A DNA stretch of 64,000 nt from Echinostoma caproni (GCA_900618425.1 UZAN01039730.1:35857-99856); one strand, 5' to 3'. Shown: positions 36,324 to 49,530, counted from the first letter of the stretch. The notes: a model not told the origin generated them from the letters alone. Numbers and translations are program-made.

Positions 36324-36462
36324 GTAGCATCCAAAAGCGACTTTATTCAAAAAATTCAAGGTCATTTGATCGATCCCCATTATCCAAGCCATAAAATAAT
36401 CTCCACTGGAAACATCCGTCGCCAAAAGATTATTGCGCTCATAAAGATATACGCCACATGCC
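36324..36462 (-). CDS. Candidate membrane-protein exon beside the LINE tail
   Basis: On the minus strand the acceptor TTTTTGGTTATTGGCCACTTCAG and the donor GCTAC|GTAGGT bound 139 nt open in one frame, reading ACGVYLYERNNLLATDVSSG and then MAWIMGIDQMTLNFL. The pattern loosely recalls a transmembrane-domain loop of ABC-B type exporters (GxYL, then NLL, then a Gly in the next helix), but that is a weak resemblance. The donor's intronic bases (GTAGGTCAGG) lie inside the LINE tail. Confidence 0.4.
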
Positions 36463-38085
36463 CTGAAGTGGCCAATAACCAAAAACACAAAGAAAAATTC
36501 ACATAACATAAAAAAATTAATAGTCACTCATATATGAATCCATTATTGGCAATTCAAAATACACAAACTCCATCAATAAGAACCACATCGTCCACATAAC
36601 TGTCCCAAACTATTCTAAATATTCTGAAACTTTCATCTCCAGGTCATCTATGAATACAAAATAAAACTTCTTCTTGTCAGCTTTAGAAGTGTTCCACAGT
36701 GAAATTCTATTCTACATACTGTGCTGAAACTTTCAGCTTATCGAGAAATAATAACTCTTAGACAAGTAAATCAGATTGATGTGGCCCTGAAAACGGGCCG
36801 TTATCAGCCAAGTTTGGACATATGACGTCCAGGCTCATCGACTGAGGCAATGCATACAAACGCATGCCTCTTCTCCACTGTAAGCAGCGCAACTAGTATG
36901 TGTTCGTCGTCCGCACTTCTGGCACTGGATCCATTGTGGATGTCACGCCACCACCTTATCCACTTCTTATGCTGGCCTGAAAACCACGCGACCGATCGGG
37001 GTTATTTATCGATTGGTCGGATAGTTCGGCCATAACAAGAGGCTTAGTGATTACCCAGCTAACACGAGGGCGAAACCACACCTTATCTACAGCCGCGAGT
37101 GTTTAGCAGGCCCAGTGAACTTCGACTGTACAGAAGGCGTGCCATCAACACACGGATGGACTGCATGTGACTACAAGAGTATCACAAAAGTACAAGACAA
37201 TGTGAAACGATGGCGCAATCGCACTATCGCACTTTCCACTCTCTCTCCAACATGACATTTAAATTGATATTCCAACATCCTAAATTGAAAAAGGTATAGA
37301 GTCCCGGAGTCCTGCAGTACCAAGCACGTCATAGCAACCAAACACAATTAATCCGATGTCCCCCTTCCAAACCCTTATTGCGCAACCGCACTGAAATTGT
37401 ATTGGTAATTAGTGGGGCGTTGCTAATCCGATTATATCAACCCATTTTATGCACCCGGAGGTTGTCGACGCAACCGTTTCACTAGCCTTGGAGTTGACCT
37501 CTTATTTTTAACTTAAATATCCTTCTGTCTATCTGCACATGCTCATTAACTTGGATCTCAGTCTGTTATACATGTGTCTGTTTGTTTTACGTCAGAAATT
37601 GAGAAGATGAAACGGAATGTCAACACCTCGCGACATTTGTCTTCTTGGGATGTGGATAAAAATAGCTTAGAATTGTTTCGAATACTACATTATTTAGGCA
37701 AAACTATGAAGTCAGATCAGTACTCCAAAACTCACAGATTACAGTGATAAATCATATTAAAAGCAATCCGGTAGACACAATACCAAAGGTGCTGCTCAAC
37801 ACACTGATTAGCGCCCTTGAAACATAGTGTACAGAATCCATTGCGGGCTATTCAAATTAAATTTTGTTCATCACTTGTATTACGTTTAGTTTAATTTTGA
37901 TTGCTTTCAGACGGGAGGACAGACAATGAGTGAGTAAATTGGCACTCCGTGTCTGATTCCGGGTAAAACTAAACAATCAAAGACACCAAATCGAAATGGT
38001 AAAGTATATTGTGATTAATCAAAACCGATTAGTGTACATGGAGCTACGGCAAATCAAATGCGAACCAAACGTTTCGTGAAATGTC
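36463..38085. other. Non-coding, with a GC-richer repeat-like block
   Basis: No gene is supported. The segment 36790-37460 is richer in GC than its surroundings and has a patchwork look (CGATGGCGCAATCGCACT, then a CACTTTCCACTCTCTCTCC run), like part of a dispersed repeat. I could not identify its class or ends. Confidence 0.3.
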
Positions 38086-38325
38086 ATGAACCCTCTTCCG
38101 TCTGGCCAAACCCCTCTCAAAGTGAAACAAATAATAATAAAAAAAAGTAATATTACTAAATTTCAGAAACAAAAAGAACCCAAGTGGGTGCACACTGAAA
38201 ATGTGCTTTTCACAGGCTATTGTTTTATCAACGAATATCATGCATTACTGGACTGTGAAAAAACTAACTTGAAAGAAAACTGTAATGAACAAGGATTGTT
38301 CTCGATAACTCGTTCCTCGGGCTAA
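38086..38325 (+). CDS. Candidate small gene or exon, function unknown
   Basis: An ATG-to-stop frame of 79 codons. The second part follows an internal acceptor-like ATTACTAAATTTCAG and reads KQKEPKWVHTENVLFTGYCF then ALLDCEKTNLKENC. Either it is a single exon or the part from about 38167 is a terminal exon. Lys-rich and hydrophilic; no domain is recognised. Confidence 0.32.
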   Translation: MNPLPSGQTPLKVKQIIIKKSNITKFQKQKEPKWVHTENVLFTGYCFINEYHALLDCEKTNLKENCNEQGLFSITRSSG

Positions 38326-39215
38326 TACAGTTATATATAGGGTTCAAAATTGTCAAACTGGTATAATGGTTTGATGTGATGAATATGATTGTTTGATTGT
38401 GATCTTGTGATATGTGATTTGGAAATGAAAGTGCCACCGTTTTTGTTGTTGTGTGGTTCGGAAACGTTCACAGTCGATGGATAGAGTGATTTGTTCCATT
38501 TACGGTCTGCTGCTCTGGATCATGTCAAAGGTCACGATAGTTTCGGTTGGATTTGTCAATTTGAGGCCAGAGTAAGCGAAGTGATTGGACGATTCGCTTT
38601 TGAGAACAAAGGGATTGTATTAGCCCGAGGAAGAAGTTGCCAATAACAAACTGTTTGCTGCAATCTTTTTTTAATATCAAAAAGAAATATGTTATCATTA
38701 CAATCTGCATTTATTGACGGAAACCACAATGGAGACTTTTCCAACTGCCATTGCCAGATGCTATCACTATATCATTTTTTTCAATCTAGCCGTTGGTTAT
38801 GGCATATCCAGCTTTCCAGACCACTGATGTAACCCAGATAGAGTTCATATATTGTTCTAATCGGAGGATGTTAGACGTAGCTGTTGCCCGCGTGTATCTT
38901 CTCTCTGAGAACCATGATTTTGTTCCCACCGTTTCCTTCGCTTTCATGTGGAAAACATTTTTGTTGTTAGCCACTTAGAAGAAGCGAAAATCGTTGTAAT
39001 GAAAAAGGTAATAAATAACCCATCTCACGTAAATTCATTTATTATAAAATGATTAAGCTGTAGGGGAAATCAGTGCAGATGTTATTCAAAAGCTGTTTGT
39101 TGAGGGATTGATTTCCAAAGAGATAATGAGCAACGCAAACAGTGAGTGAAACCAGAATGAGGATTGCATCGATCAAACAATGCACGAAATGGAAGAAAGA
39201 AAGTCCTTAATTCAC
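38326..39215. other. Non-coding stretch
   Basis: Overlapping 60-codon frames on both strands at 38525-38978 show no splice pair or motif. I see nothing else. Confidence 0.35.
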
Positions 39216-39369
39216 CTAAAAGTTCACAACTCAACCCAGGCTTAGGGTTTGGAATATCGGTTCGTTTGTTTGGATTTTCAATTATCCAGAATTCCTCTGC
39301 AGACTCACTTTCTTTCAGGTTGGAGGACATCCTTAGTGAAAAATCACCGAGCAGTCGGGACGCAAAACC
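39216..39369 (-). CDS. Candidate exon in a minus-strand cluster
   Basis: The acceptor TTAACTCTCCAG and donor CTTTTAG|GTGAATTAAG bound 154 nt. The product reads GFASRLLGDFSLRMSSNL and then EFWIIENPNKRTDIPNPK, hydrophilic and protein-like. Entry is phase 0. The antisense frame is also open. It lies 162 bases downstream of the exon at 39532-39758, but the phases of the two do not match with the best donor, so either a different donor or an extra exon is needed. Confidence 0.42.
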
Positions 39370-39531
39370 CTGGAGAGTTAACATAGATATCCAGAGGTAA
39401 ATGTAATTTTATTGACACCAAAGCCAATATAATGAACTACCATATATTTGGGGAGAGAGGGCGCAACTTTGTAAGATTTTATTTGAGTCACGACGAAACG
39501 GCAAAGGAGACCAGAGAAAGTTAGCGATTAC

Positions 39532-39758
39532 CGCGTGTGGTTTTGGTTGAGCACATCAGGTCACGATTGCCAAGACCACGTTGTTTGTGTACCCCCTCAG
39601 GATAGTTCAGATTGATGACAACAGCCCCGTCAAACCGTTTCACTTCGCGATTTTCAAGATTGCGCACAAGATAACTAAGTTTGGTTGCTGTGGTTTCTGT
39701 TTTCAAAAAATGACGTGCAATTGGATGGTCCGAAATCTTCCCGCCTTGAGCAGACAAG
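39532..39758 (-). CDS. Candidate exon in a minus-strand cluster
   Basis: The minus frame reads LSAQGGKISDHPIARHFLKT, then KLSYLVRNLENREVKRFDGA and VVINLNYPEGVHKQRGLGNR, up to the donor CACGCG|GTAATCGC. The acceptor is ACGAATAG, without a good pyrimidine tract. Composition is strongly protein-like over 75 residues. No family is recognised. Confidence 0.42.
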
Positions 39759-39900
39759 CTATTCGTAATAGGTCAGTTTATTCTGGTTTTTCAGTCGACG
39801 TTCGGCTAGTGAACAACGAATTTTCTAAATAACAGTGTCCATCCAAAATTGTGGAACATTGCTAGTGTTGAAGTTATCAGCTTTCATAGAGGAAAACAGG

Positions 39901-40136
39901 TCAACAGTGGTTGTTGGCTCTTCCATACTTTCTTGCCTGGCAAAGCCAAACTCGTGCACAGTCTTTCTTAATTGTTATTAAGCTTTTACTGTGCGCCATC
40001 CCAGCCCATCCATCCCCCAATCTCACTCTACCTAACAACGTAGAACCTCCTAACTGATTCGCTTCTCTACTCAGCTGAAGAAGAGATGATTTCTCAGAAC
40101 GATAACAATTAGTTCCATTGGTACTGAGACATTCCA
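39901..40136 (-). CDS. Candidate first exon of the minus-strand cluster
   Basis: A strong acceptor (GAATCTTCTTTTGTTACAG) starts the frame ECLSTNGTNCYRSEKSSLLQ, followed by SREANQLGGSTLLG. A donor GTAGAG at about 40043 would end it there; otherwise it runs to a stop at 39901. With the exons at 39532 and 39216 it suggests one minus-strand gene. The phases I can derive do not all agree, so the model is provisional. Confidence 0.38.
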
Positions 40137-42840
40137 CTGTAACAAAAGAAGATTCGAATGAATAACCAAGCGCTTAAGCTTAATTAGTGACTTGATTGTT
40201 ACCGGTTCCTTCGGTCTTTTTCCATTGTGCTCGTATAATAATCGTATTTCTATTCTTGGTTCTGATCAATAGGAATTTTTCACAAAACACAATGCGGACA
40301 TAACTCGCCTTGCTATCCACTCCATTTCCTTTTTTCTAAGTTCGATAAAAGCTCATAATATATGTTACCCTTAAATTGCGTCTCACTGCAGTCGAAAAAT
40401 GTACACATTAAAGGACAGGCAGAGTCAATCAATTGAAGTACTTGGATGCCACGCATGAAAGTTATCTTCGTTGTTCACTCTCACACTCAGTCAATTGCTC
40501 TCAAGCTTGAAGTGTTGACTTTCAGAGTAATAGGAATCTGTCACTTTTGTGCAGATCAATCATTGGCGCAAAAATTTCACTTACGCAATGCATTCTTCCA
40601 CTACTTTTTCTTGCTCTTGAATGATTTGCTGTTGTCTGTTTAATACCAGTTCCCGTTTAGCTGAGGAGTAAACTGAAAATTATCCACTTCTTTTCCCTAA
40701 CTTTGTATCCCTGTTCTTCTGTACTATATATGAGTCGGATGTGTTGATGCGTACTCGAGGTTCAAGGAATAAGATTTTACCGGACAACATCCATCCATTA
40801 CAAGCCGACTGAACTGCTAAGATCACATTCTCCCCTTCCCGATTATGGCGTCTCACATATTGGTGTACAGAGGCTGTTCATAAACTTAATCCGACTGGTA
40901 AAGGTAAAATTTGATCTGAACTTTGTCAGTCATGTACTAGTTGGTCCGCTCCTCGCGCTATCCGTCGAATTTATATGTTGCCGGTACCACACAAATGGTA
41001 TATATCTTTGAATGAAGGCTTTTGTAGGATTTGCCAAAGCTCGTACACGAATGCTAAGACTGAAAAATCACAAATCGTTTCCACCCCAGGATTGTCTTTC
41101 TTAACCGGTTTTCTGCTCATTTAGCAAATGTGTATTTGTCACCGCACAGGACAATTCGAACCAACAAAAATTGTTCCCAATGCATATTACTCAAAAGCTG
41201 AACATTCTTGTGATCCAACGGCCAGCATATAATCCGATGAGTTACCACAGATAGTTTAGGGATTGTAGGGCAATCGAAGTCGGACAAAGAGTACTAGGCA
41301 ATCGCGATCGCCCACTGGTGACCACTTCTCCGATTGCAAAAGATATAATAACTGAGGTGTGGGTTGAGCAAATAACCAAATTGAATTCCTACAAGTTTGC
41401 CAAAAGGCGGGTAGGTGGAACGAGGCCATTGGTAGCCAGAATAAGAATTGGTCAAAAAGTGAAGCACTTGACAGCGAATTTCAGCCACATTGATCGCGTT
41501 AGTCTTCCGAGTTTAGCATCTCGAGATCACTGTGGTTAATGGTACGAATGACTGAGTAATAGAACTAAGTATCGTACACAGTAGCACCGGAGCATCTACT
41601 CAATTTATTTGCATATTTGATGTATCTGGATTGTGTAACTTGACTTAGATACCATTTCCAGCTTTCTACTTCTTCTATGTACTGTTTCACCATTGTTTAA
41701 TCAAAAGCGTAGCGTAGATGAGCAACCAATAACATAGGGAAACAAATTGCTAGAAATTATTTCTTTAAATGATTTAAATGGGCAATCTCTATTTGAGATC
41801 TTTGAATTTGGCTTACAAGACAACATGAGTTTATTTGCAATATCCATATTTATTGTGTTTCTTTTTAGGGTTTTATTTTTGCTAGTTTGCTAATGAATAT
41901 ATGATTAATGGTCGTAATTTGTATTGACTTTTAGAATGAAGCTCATTCACCTATACTTCTTACCCGGTGTAAGTTTGATCGAATGAACAAAAGATTGTTT
42001 TGGCAGCTCAAATCAAAAAGGTGGTCTGACTAAATCCAATTAATAGCACTTTGAACTTGCTCAAAAATACACTGCCTATTTTTGATAAAGCTTTATAAAA
42101 TTAGTTTCTGCTACCAACTATTAGTTATTCTATTTGAGTCTTACGACTGACACAAATTGTTATAACAGGGACATAACCACTGATCACTGATTTTATCGGG
42201 TGTTGCACAAAGTCAGTTGACGTTTTATTTCCGCATGTATGAATGGTTAGAAAATATAATCCAACTTTAGATTAGAGTATTCGAGCACAATGTGTAAAGA
42301 TCAACCAGTTTGGAAAAATTTACTACGCCGTTCAAACATTCACTCAGTTTGTACAGTCGCTCCTCTACCCGTTCTATCCCTATCCAGTATTGTGATAAAT
42401 GCATTCGCTATTTAGATCACGGTTTAATCACCACTCTTAGACTTTTGTACATTCAATCCTCAGCAAACTAATTGACCTCGATACACTTGATACGCATTAA
42501 TTGTCATGTTGAAACCTGTTCACCCACAACTGTTAGTGTGTATGCCTCACTCCCGCCGTGTTCAGCCCCCTCTATCGCCCTGGGGACATATTTGATCTTC
42601 ACAGAATGGTACATTCTGGTGATATGTCGGAACTTGCGACCTGTGTCTCCCCCCCCGCCCCCTTTTGATGTGATCGAACTTTACTCATTTCGCATAGAAT
42701 TTATCTCAAATTGTGATATACCGCTATACTTCTGATCGCTCTTATTTATCCCTTACGCATTGCCGAGTTCCTGCACGCATTACCAATAAACCACACCCCT
42801 CTCCGGTACTGAATGGTTGTGATTGGTCGGTGTATTTCCT

Positions 42841-43128
42841 TTAAATATTTGGTTTCCTCTGATGTTCCTTATTCTTTGGTCTGACAGTGCCCAGCGAGTG
42901 GCCTGACTCGGTATTCCGTTCCATTTTGATTACGCTGTCTGCTTTCCGAACCGGATTGCTCATAATTTGAGGTATGTTGTCTCTAATGCCTGCTTGTCCG
43001 TATCTTAGATTACCGAATCCGTGGTCTATTTGCCTGAACTTCGAAGTTTGTTTCCTGCACTTCACTTCATCACTGGACGTCAATCCGATACACTCTCCAT
43101 TTTTGGAATATTTTTCACGTGTTATCAT
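42841..43128 (-). CDS. Candidate small hydrophilic ORF
   Basis: An ATG-to-stop frame of 95 codons reading MITREKYSKNGECIGLTSSD and ending KNKEHQRKPNI. It is rich in Lys, Arg, Asn and Gln, without membrane segments or recognisable motifs. Length alone is compatible with chance in this sequence; residue make-up is the only support. Confidence 0.27.
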   Translation of the reverse strand: MITREKYSKNGECIGLTSSDEVKCRKQTSKFRQIDHGFGNLRYGQAGIRDNIPQIMSNPVRKADSVIKMERNTESGHSLGTVRPKNKEHQRKPNI

Positions 43129-46100
43129 TTAGCGTCAGTGTAAAATGATTTCGTTACCATATTTCATCAATCCGTGAAATCAAATGATTGATGAGAACAA
43201 AACATTGCTCTCTCTTAGAAAACATCATTATAGCCAAATGGCACACACCGTGATACCACCTGATTCCATGAGAATAAATATTCTAAGCACTGCACTGTTA
43301 TGCATACTTAACCGTTACCGAATACACAGATACTCGGTCTGATCGGATCAACGTGTATCAGCTTTTTATGCATTGGTTGTGGCTTTAAAATTCATCCGCA
43401 AGTGATATTGCAGCTGCCTGAAAAATAGAAGCACCGAATAAATCACAGCTGCATAACGCTAACATAGCTAGATGAGATCACTAGAAACCGCAGCTTACGA
43501 TCAGCAAATATTTCTACGTCGTTCCCCAACTGTGTGCTGACCAAATCGAAGTTATTCAAACCGGTCCGATTTGATCGCGTTCCTGAGAATTTCCAAGGTC
43601 CTCAGACTGAATCAAACACCGCAGATTTCTCAGAAGATTATAAAATCGGCTGAGAATCGAATTTTTTTAATACACTTAAATGTATGTTCAGGTGTAAATT
43701 GGGAGCAGAATGGTTAAATAAATTCTCAAATATTTAGCTCTAATACCACAGAAAACGAAAAGGAACTTTCATTTTGTGTTAAGTTTTGTTAAGATGCCAT
43801 ATGTTTTACGAATCAACCATGGGAACCTCGCTTTTTTCCGAAACACATTTGTACGACTCATGTAGATGAAAGCAGACTTCCTCAGCTGTGGTTAGAATAC
43901 CGAGTTGTATTGAACTCATCAGTTAGTTCTCTTCAAGCTATCTCAATCTTGATTGACTTTGTTTCTTCCTGAGATGCAAACAATTTCTTTAGCTATGCTC
44001 AAGTGGGCAGATAGCCGCTTTGAAAATGCTAATGCGAGGGTGTGTGCTTTTTCAAATACCACTCCAAATGCACATCTGCAAAATCGACGAACCGTTCACA
44101 CGTGAACAAGTCACGGATCAACTTGAATGAGTTCTCTGTTTGCTTTCACTCTGATTCCAGAACGGCGCGGCTATCACTCTTCACCAAAAGTACCATGATT
44201 TAAGTTACACACAGTGAAGCGCATCCGCCCGACTGAACTAACCAGACATCAATGCAATCTATTCTCCTAAAAAAGAATGACATTTTTCAAATTTCCATCT
44301 CAATTACAATATTTTGAAATGCGCACGCAAAGAGTTTGATGAGTCTGTTTAAGTCAGTTGTGGACAACAATGTATCGGGTGTATATTTAATGGACAGCTC
44401 AAATGTTCCCCTTCATGGGAGATTCGGTAAATCACCGATGCGAAATAAGATTGCGTAGTCCAGTTAGACCGACACTTATAAATGTCCGTGTGCAAAGGGG
44501 GGGTCTCTGAGTATTCTCATGATGAATGTCTCGCACGCACCACTGTGAACATCACTTAGTTGACCAAACAACTTTTCAAGAATAATTCGAAGTGTGCGAT
44601 AGATAGTTACGACTCAAGGCTTCGGTGTTCTGTTCGTGCGAACCTAGGAAAAAATGAGCCAGTTTTATAGAAACGGATGAGCGGACAATGTATTCCTGCA
44701 TAGCATCAAGATATTTCGTAGAAGATGAGCGCGACAAAAAAGAAACATCAGTTGGAGCAATCGGATGGACAGAATAGCAGAGCAAGTAGAAATTCAAGCA
44801 AGAATATCATAAAAGCTTCACAGGTCTGAGTGTGACCTGATGCAGTTGAATAAAATAACATCGTCTACCTACTTGAGGATGGAGCATGTTTAAAAGTTAA
44901 AGTAAGATTGTTAATGCAGTTTGAAAAATGGAGGACGGAAGAAAAGCAACTTAAGCTAAAATGGGATCGTTTAATAAGGATAAGATAAAGTTTCAGTAAT
45001 TGTGGTGCGTGGCTCATGCGATATCAAATATTGCCGTAACCTCACAACCAAACGCGAATGGGTGATCCGCAGATGCAGGTAACTAATGCTGTATAATACG
45101 AAAACAATTGATATTCAATATAACCACATTTGTTGGATGATTTAGAAATATAATTTTGAATAAAGAGCACTGCTTTTAGAGTGAATCCGTTCGTTTTTAA
45201 CTTAAGTTAAAAGGTACATTTGGGCTTTTAATGGATAGCTGAAGACGACAGGAAGTGGTAGGTTTGGCGGAATATAAATAATTGTACAAAATATCGTTTT
45301 GTCAGGCTAAATTTTTCTGATATGCGTGAGACAGTTATGGGCCGCCAAAACTGGGAACTTAAACAAAACGATGAAAATTTGTTTGATGATTACATATCGT
45401 TCCAGCTTAGGCAAAGGCACCCTGTTTGGGTTGGGTTTGAGGCTTAGTTGTCTGGACCAGTGGTAGTAGCTGCATTGGTTACCTTCAGATTCTGCGAAAA
45501 CCCCACCTGAGTGGAAGAATCAGATGGCAGTGAATTATTGATGGCTGAATGAATGCTGCGTTTACTTTATCTCTGTCGCAAGCACTCACTGATATCGTTC
45601 ACTTTTGTTCATATAGTACTGTTTTACACTTGTACATCATGATTACGTTTTTAGAATCGGTTCCACGAAGGACGCATTCAAACTTCATTTTGCCTTGATC
45701 AGGTCAGTACAACAGCCGCTACTAGGGCAGTTTGTAGATTTCAAACACGCAGGCTCTCTGTTAGCCTAAAGAATTTGATAACCGAGAATGAACGCTCTCT
45801 TGGTCTGTAGAGTAGCACAGATTACCTGCAAATCGGATTGTTTCATGAGTAAATTGATAGTAACATGAACAATGGAAGTGAAACACTGATGAAAACATAA
45901 TATATGATCAATCTTGCGAGATGAGAGTTACAATGAAGCATTCTGGTTTGATGGAAGTGAATAAATTTAATAAGTAGATATTTCTATAATCAGTGTAGAA
46001 AAACGGACTCCAATTTTACCAATAAACCGACCGGAATTAGTGCCGAGAACCTCGTCTAACGTACAATTTCCACGAGGTTTATGGAAGCCTAATTGAGTCA

Positions 46101-47692
46101 GATGCCATAGATCACTGAATAGATCGTAACACGATATCAGTTGTCGAGGTTCATATAAGGAGTGTTATCAGTTCAAGGAACTACAAAGGATATCAAAATA
46201 ATCGTTGAATCAATTTATGCTAGACAAAGCTCACGAACAGCCTTTGTGAATTGCTGTACCTAAGGTGGATTGCTTGCTACAGCTAAACAATCAGCGATGT
46301 TCGTATAAGCAACGATAGCAAACATAGTTTGGTAAGAAGTGTTGATCTACAGTACTGGTCGATTGTGATGTACTAGACTATTTTCTTTCTGACTAAATTC
46401 AGTTTTATTACATTTATTAACCATAATAATGCTTTATTTATGGATAATAAGCTATCCCTCGTTTTCTTCGATGTACGTAGTTTCTTGCTGCATTATTGTC
46501 AATTAACCCCGCTTGACCTTGGTTGCAAAGATAAAATAATATCAATATGAAAATCGCAAGTATGAAAATCTATTGGAAAAAATAATTACTTCAGTATAAT
46601 TGTTGTGCTTACACGAACCTTCAAGTGTTTCATCGGAACTTGTTGCCTCAGTTTTAATTAGACTTGTAGATAACCACATTTCCTGTTGTATTTTGTGAAT
46701 GTTTCTATCTCGACGAAAAGGATCTAAGCGGTCTGTTTTAATTATTGATATGCCAACTGCAAGAACTAAACTAAAGATGATTTGTTTTTATTTAATGAGA
46801 ATTAACCTATTGTTGACTGTTATTTATAATCCCAGACCGTTCATTTAAACTCCACTTTTCTGGCAGTGTTCAAACAACTTTCTGTAACTACCGATAAACA
46901 ACATTCAATAACTGTTTCGTCTCAGTTCGAAGTATCAATAGAATGTATTATGTTCGTCTGAAGAAAAACCCAAACCGCCCTCAATCGGGTTAGTAAACGG
47001 AAACCGTGAAGCACACGGCCGACAATCTCTGGATATTTACAGTTCCAGTGGCTATCGAGCGCTAACGTGCTCCACGATGACCAGTGGCTCAACGGAAAGG
47101 AAGAACCGCGTGAAAAAAGCATTTGACAATCACCATCGAAAAGCATTCCGTCATTCACTGGGATATTACGAGTGTGAGAAAATCAACGTCACTCGCTTCT
47201 TTGGCCAAGGCACGTAGTTTGTTTTTTTTTTCATTCGTTTCTTTCTCATGCTATGCAAGTTTCGTTTTATTCGAAAGGAAGAAGAGCAAGAAAACTACTG
47301 AATCGAGAAACGCAGTGCATGTCAGAATTATTCTGATCCAGCATCCTGTCAAGTTCTCAATTTTTTCTCGATGCATATTTTTCTCTATGAACTCATTTTG
47401 TTATAAATCAACTCACTTTTTCTATTAGCACGATGATTCAGGCTGTCCTGTTGTAAGACCTTCCACGCGTTCATCTCCAGCCCGTAACGAGAACTAATAA
47501 ATCATTAGGCCTGCGTCGAGACAGTCGTGAATCAAAACGCACATTGATTGACAACAACTGATGCAGATCACGCACTGTCCGGAGACCAGAAAACGGTCGG
47601 GGTTAACAAAACCTCCGTTGCACGGGTCGAATAGCTGAACCGGTTGGTTGCACATAAACCATGATTTCAAATTTTGCCAACCAGGATGATGA

Positions 47693-47715
47693 TGACGAGG
47701 AGGAGGAGGAGGAGG
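47693..47715 (+). repeat. GAT/GGA trinucleotide run
   Basis: A short GATGATGATGACGAGGAGG...GAGGAT tract of six GGA-type units. It gives a poly-Pro/His reading on the minus strand, which explains the proline-rich frame there. Confidence 0.85.
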
Positions 47716-48809
47716 ATTGTTTCCGTCGAATACCACATTTCACTCACTCCATTCAGAGCTGCTCACGCTGATGATGCTTGTAGTTTGGGGTACAAAATAG
47801 AAAGAGGTCGGCAAAACAAAACCTTGACTAAACCTGGTCATTTTGACCGCGCATTTGATTCGCCAACACAATCAGTATCAATTTTGATTTCGGGCAACAT
47901 AGACGAGTGGTTGAAAACCGAGATTTAGGGGGGGAGGGGGGAATGAGTGGATGAACTTGTATACGCAAACAAACAAACCAACTGGTTGCTGTGATACGGG
48001 TCTAGCTCGCTGGATCTGGGTTGATGTTAATCAGTCTGAGTGGAGTGAGTGTTGTCAGGCAACCGAGTGCGGGGTTTGATTGTCCGTGTTTTGACAATTA
48101 GAAATTGCATTTCAAGCATCACGGCCATCATGTCCATTTTTCAACTGTTTTGTATCCTGACACCATTGGGCGACGAAGGGAAATGACTCATAGAACTCTC
48201 CCATTCAGATAAACAAAAGATCGCACTATTTATCAGTAAATCAAGCATCCTAAAGAACAGCCACCCAAAAACATTTCTAGTCTAGTGGATGACTCAGACA
48301 TGTGGACCGGTAATTTCTCACCCCCGTTTGAACCCGAAATTTACTATTGTTTGAAATGATCGAGAGACAACAGGTTCACCGTACTCGACCAGGCGAAATG
48401 ATCATCAAAATAAAGCAAACGAATTAGTTATTCAATAATATTCAGTATACATCACACAGCCAAAAACAAAATATATGGTTGATGGCATTGCCTAATTGTA
48501 GTGATTGCGGTAACTGTAGTAGTAACACGCAATAAACGCGAAATACAAATTATGGAGAACGAATCACGGAATACGAATCATCGATTAGCAGCCATGGACG
48601 TCACGTAAGCACCGCAGTGGCACCTGTACGCAATATTCCACTTAAGCGAGATGCGAGGAAAAGGCCATAGGAATAGTAGTTCGTTCATTGTAAGAAACAA
48701 GGGGAATTAAATAATACGTACAAAACAAACGTTTCAGTCATCCGGACATCTGCTAATCGCGTTTTACTATTTCTGTCGTTGTTCAGCTTCTGTCTGCGCC
48801 GCATGGTAT

Positions 48810-49295
48810 NNNNNNNNNNNNNNNNNNNNNNNNNNNNNNNNNNNNNNNNNNNNNNNNNNNNNNNNNNNNNNNNNNNNNNNNNNNNNNNNNNNNNNNNNNN
48901 NNNNNNNNNNNNNNNNNNNNNNNNNNNNNNNNNNNNNNNNNNNNNNNNNNNNNNNNNNNNNNNNNNNNNNNNNNNNNNNNNNNNNNNNNNNNNNNNNNNN
49001 NNNNNNNNNNNNNNNNNNNNNNNNNNNNNNNNNNNNNNNNNNNNNNNNNNNNNNNNNNNNNNNNNNNNNNNNNNNNNNNNNNNNNNNNNNNNNNNNNNNN
49101 NNNNNNNNNNNNNNNNNNNNNNNNNNNNNNNNNNNNNNNNNNNNNNNNNNNNNNNNNNNNNNNNNNNNNNNNNNNNNNNNNNNNNNNNNNNNNNNNNNNN
49201 NNNNNNNNNNNNNNNNNNNNNNNNNNNNNNNNNNNNNNNNNNNNNNNNNNNNNNNNNNNNNNNNNNNNNNNNNNNNNNNNNNNNNNNNNNNNNNN
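48810..49295. other. Assembly gap, 486 N
   Basis: The bases on both sides of the gap share TGGTAT (48804-48809 and 49296-49301), a shorter overlap than at the first gap. Frames crossing it are artefacts. Confidence 0.95.
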
Positions 49296-49530
49296 TGGTA
49301 TCTGATTGGCTGGTGCAATCGACCTGTGGTATGTAGTCCAGAAGCTGTAGCACGCATGTGCTTTGCTGACATCACCCGTGAAGCTTGATTGACCACAGTT
49401 GTACTAAAACTGTAACACGTCGCTCCAGGGTATACGTCGTTGCGTAGCCTGGGATCACCACATCAATACTTCAGAAGAGGGGGTCAGGTCCACTGTCGTT
49501 GTCTCCGAGATTTAGAAAACTGTTTTTGTA

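Larger units (their letters stand above)
40137..48809. other. Long non-coding stretch with isolated weak frames
   Basis: About 8.7 kb with no convincing gene. The frame at 42841-43128 (-) is listed separately. The frames at 41318-41539 (+), 44576-44797 (-), 46922-47158 (-) and 47494-47736 (-, Pro-rich through a GGA repeat) are open but lack paired splice sites. Short homopolymers include C-rich 42649-42662 and G-rich 44499-44506. It is consistent with a long intron or intergenic space. Confidence 0.35.

Noticed and set aside
36030..36527. 165-codon minus frame as a single gene
   Set aside because: Its second half is antisense to the CR1 3' region, including the tail read as QVRSGQVKSG. Only the part from 36324 has splice support.
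36790..37460. GC-richer block considered as an LTR or satellite
   Set aside because: No terminal repeats, tandem units or primer site could be found by eye, so it is only noted as repeat-like.
47494..47736. Pro/His-rich minus frame
   Set aside because: The proline run is the GGA microsatellite in antisense, and no acceptor lies upstream.
48685..49396. Frames of 185-222 codons on both strands
   Set aside because: They cross the second N gap and have no support outside it.
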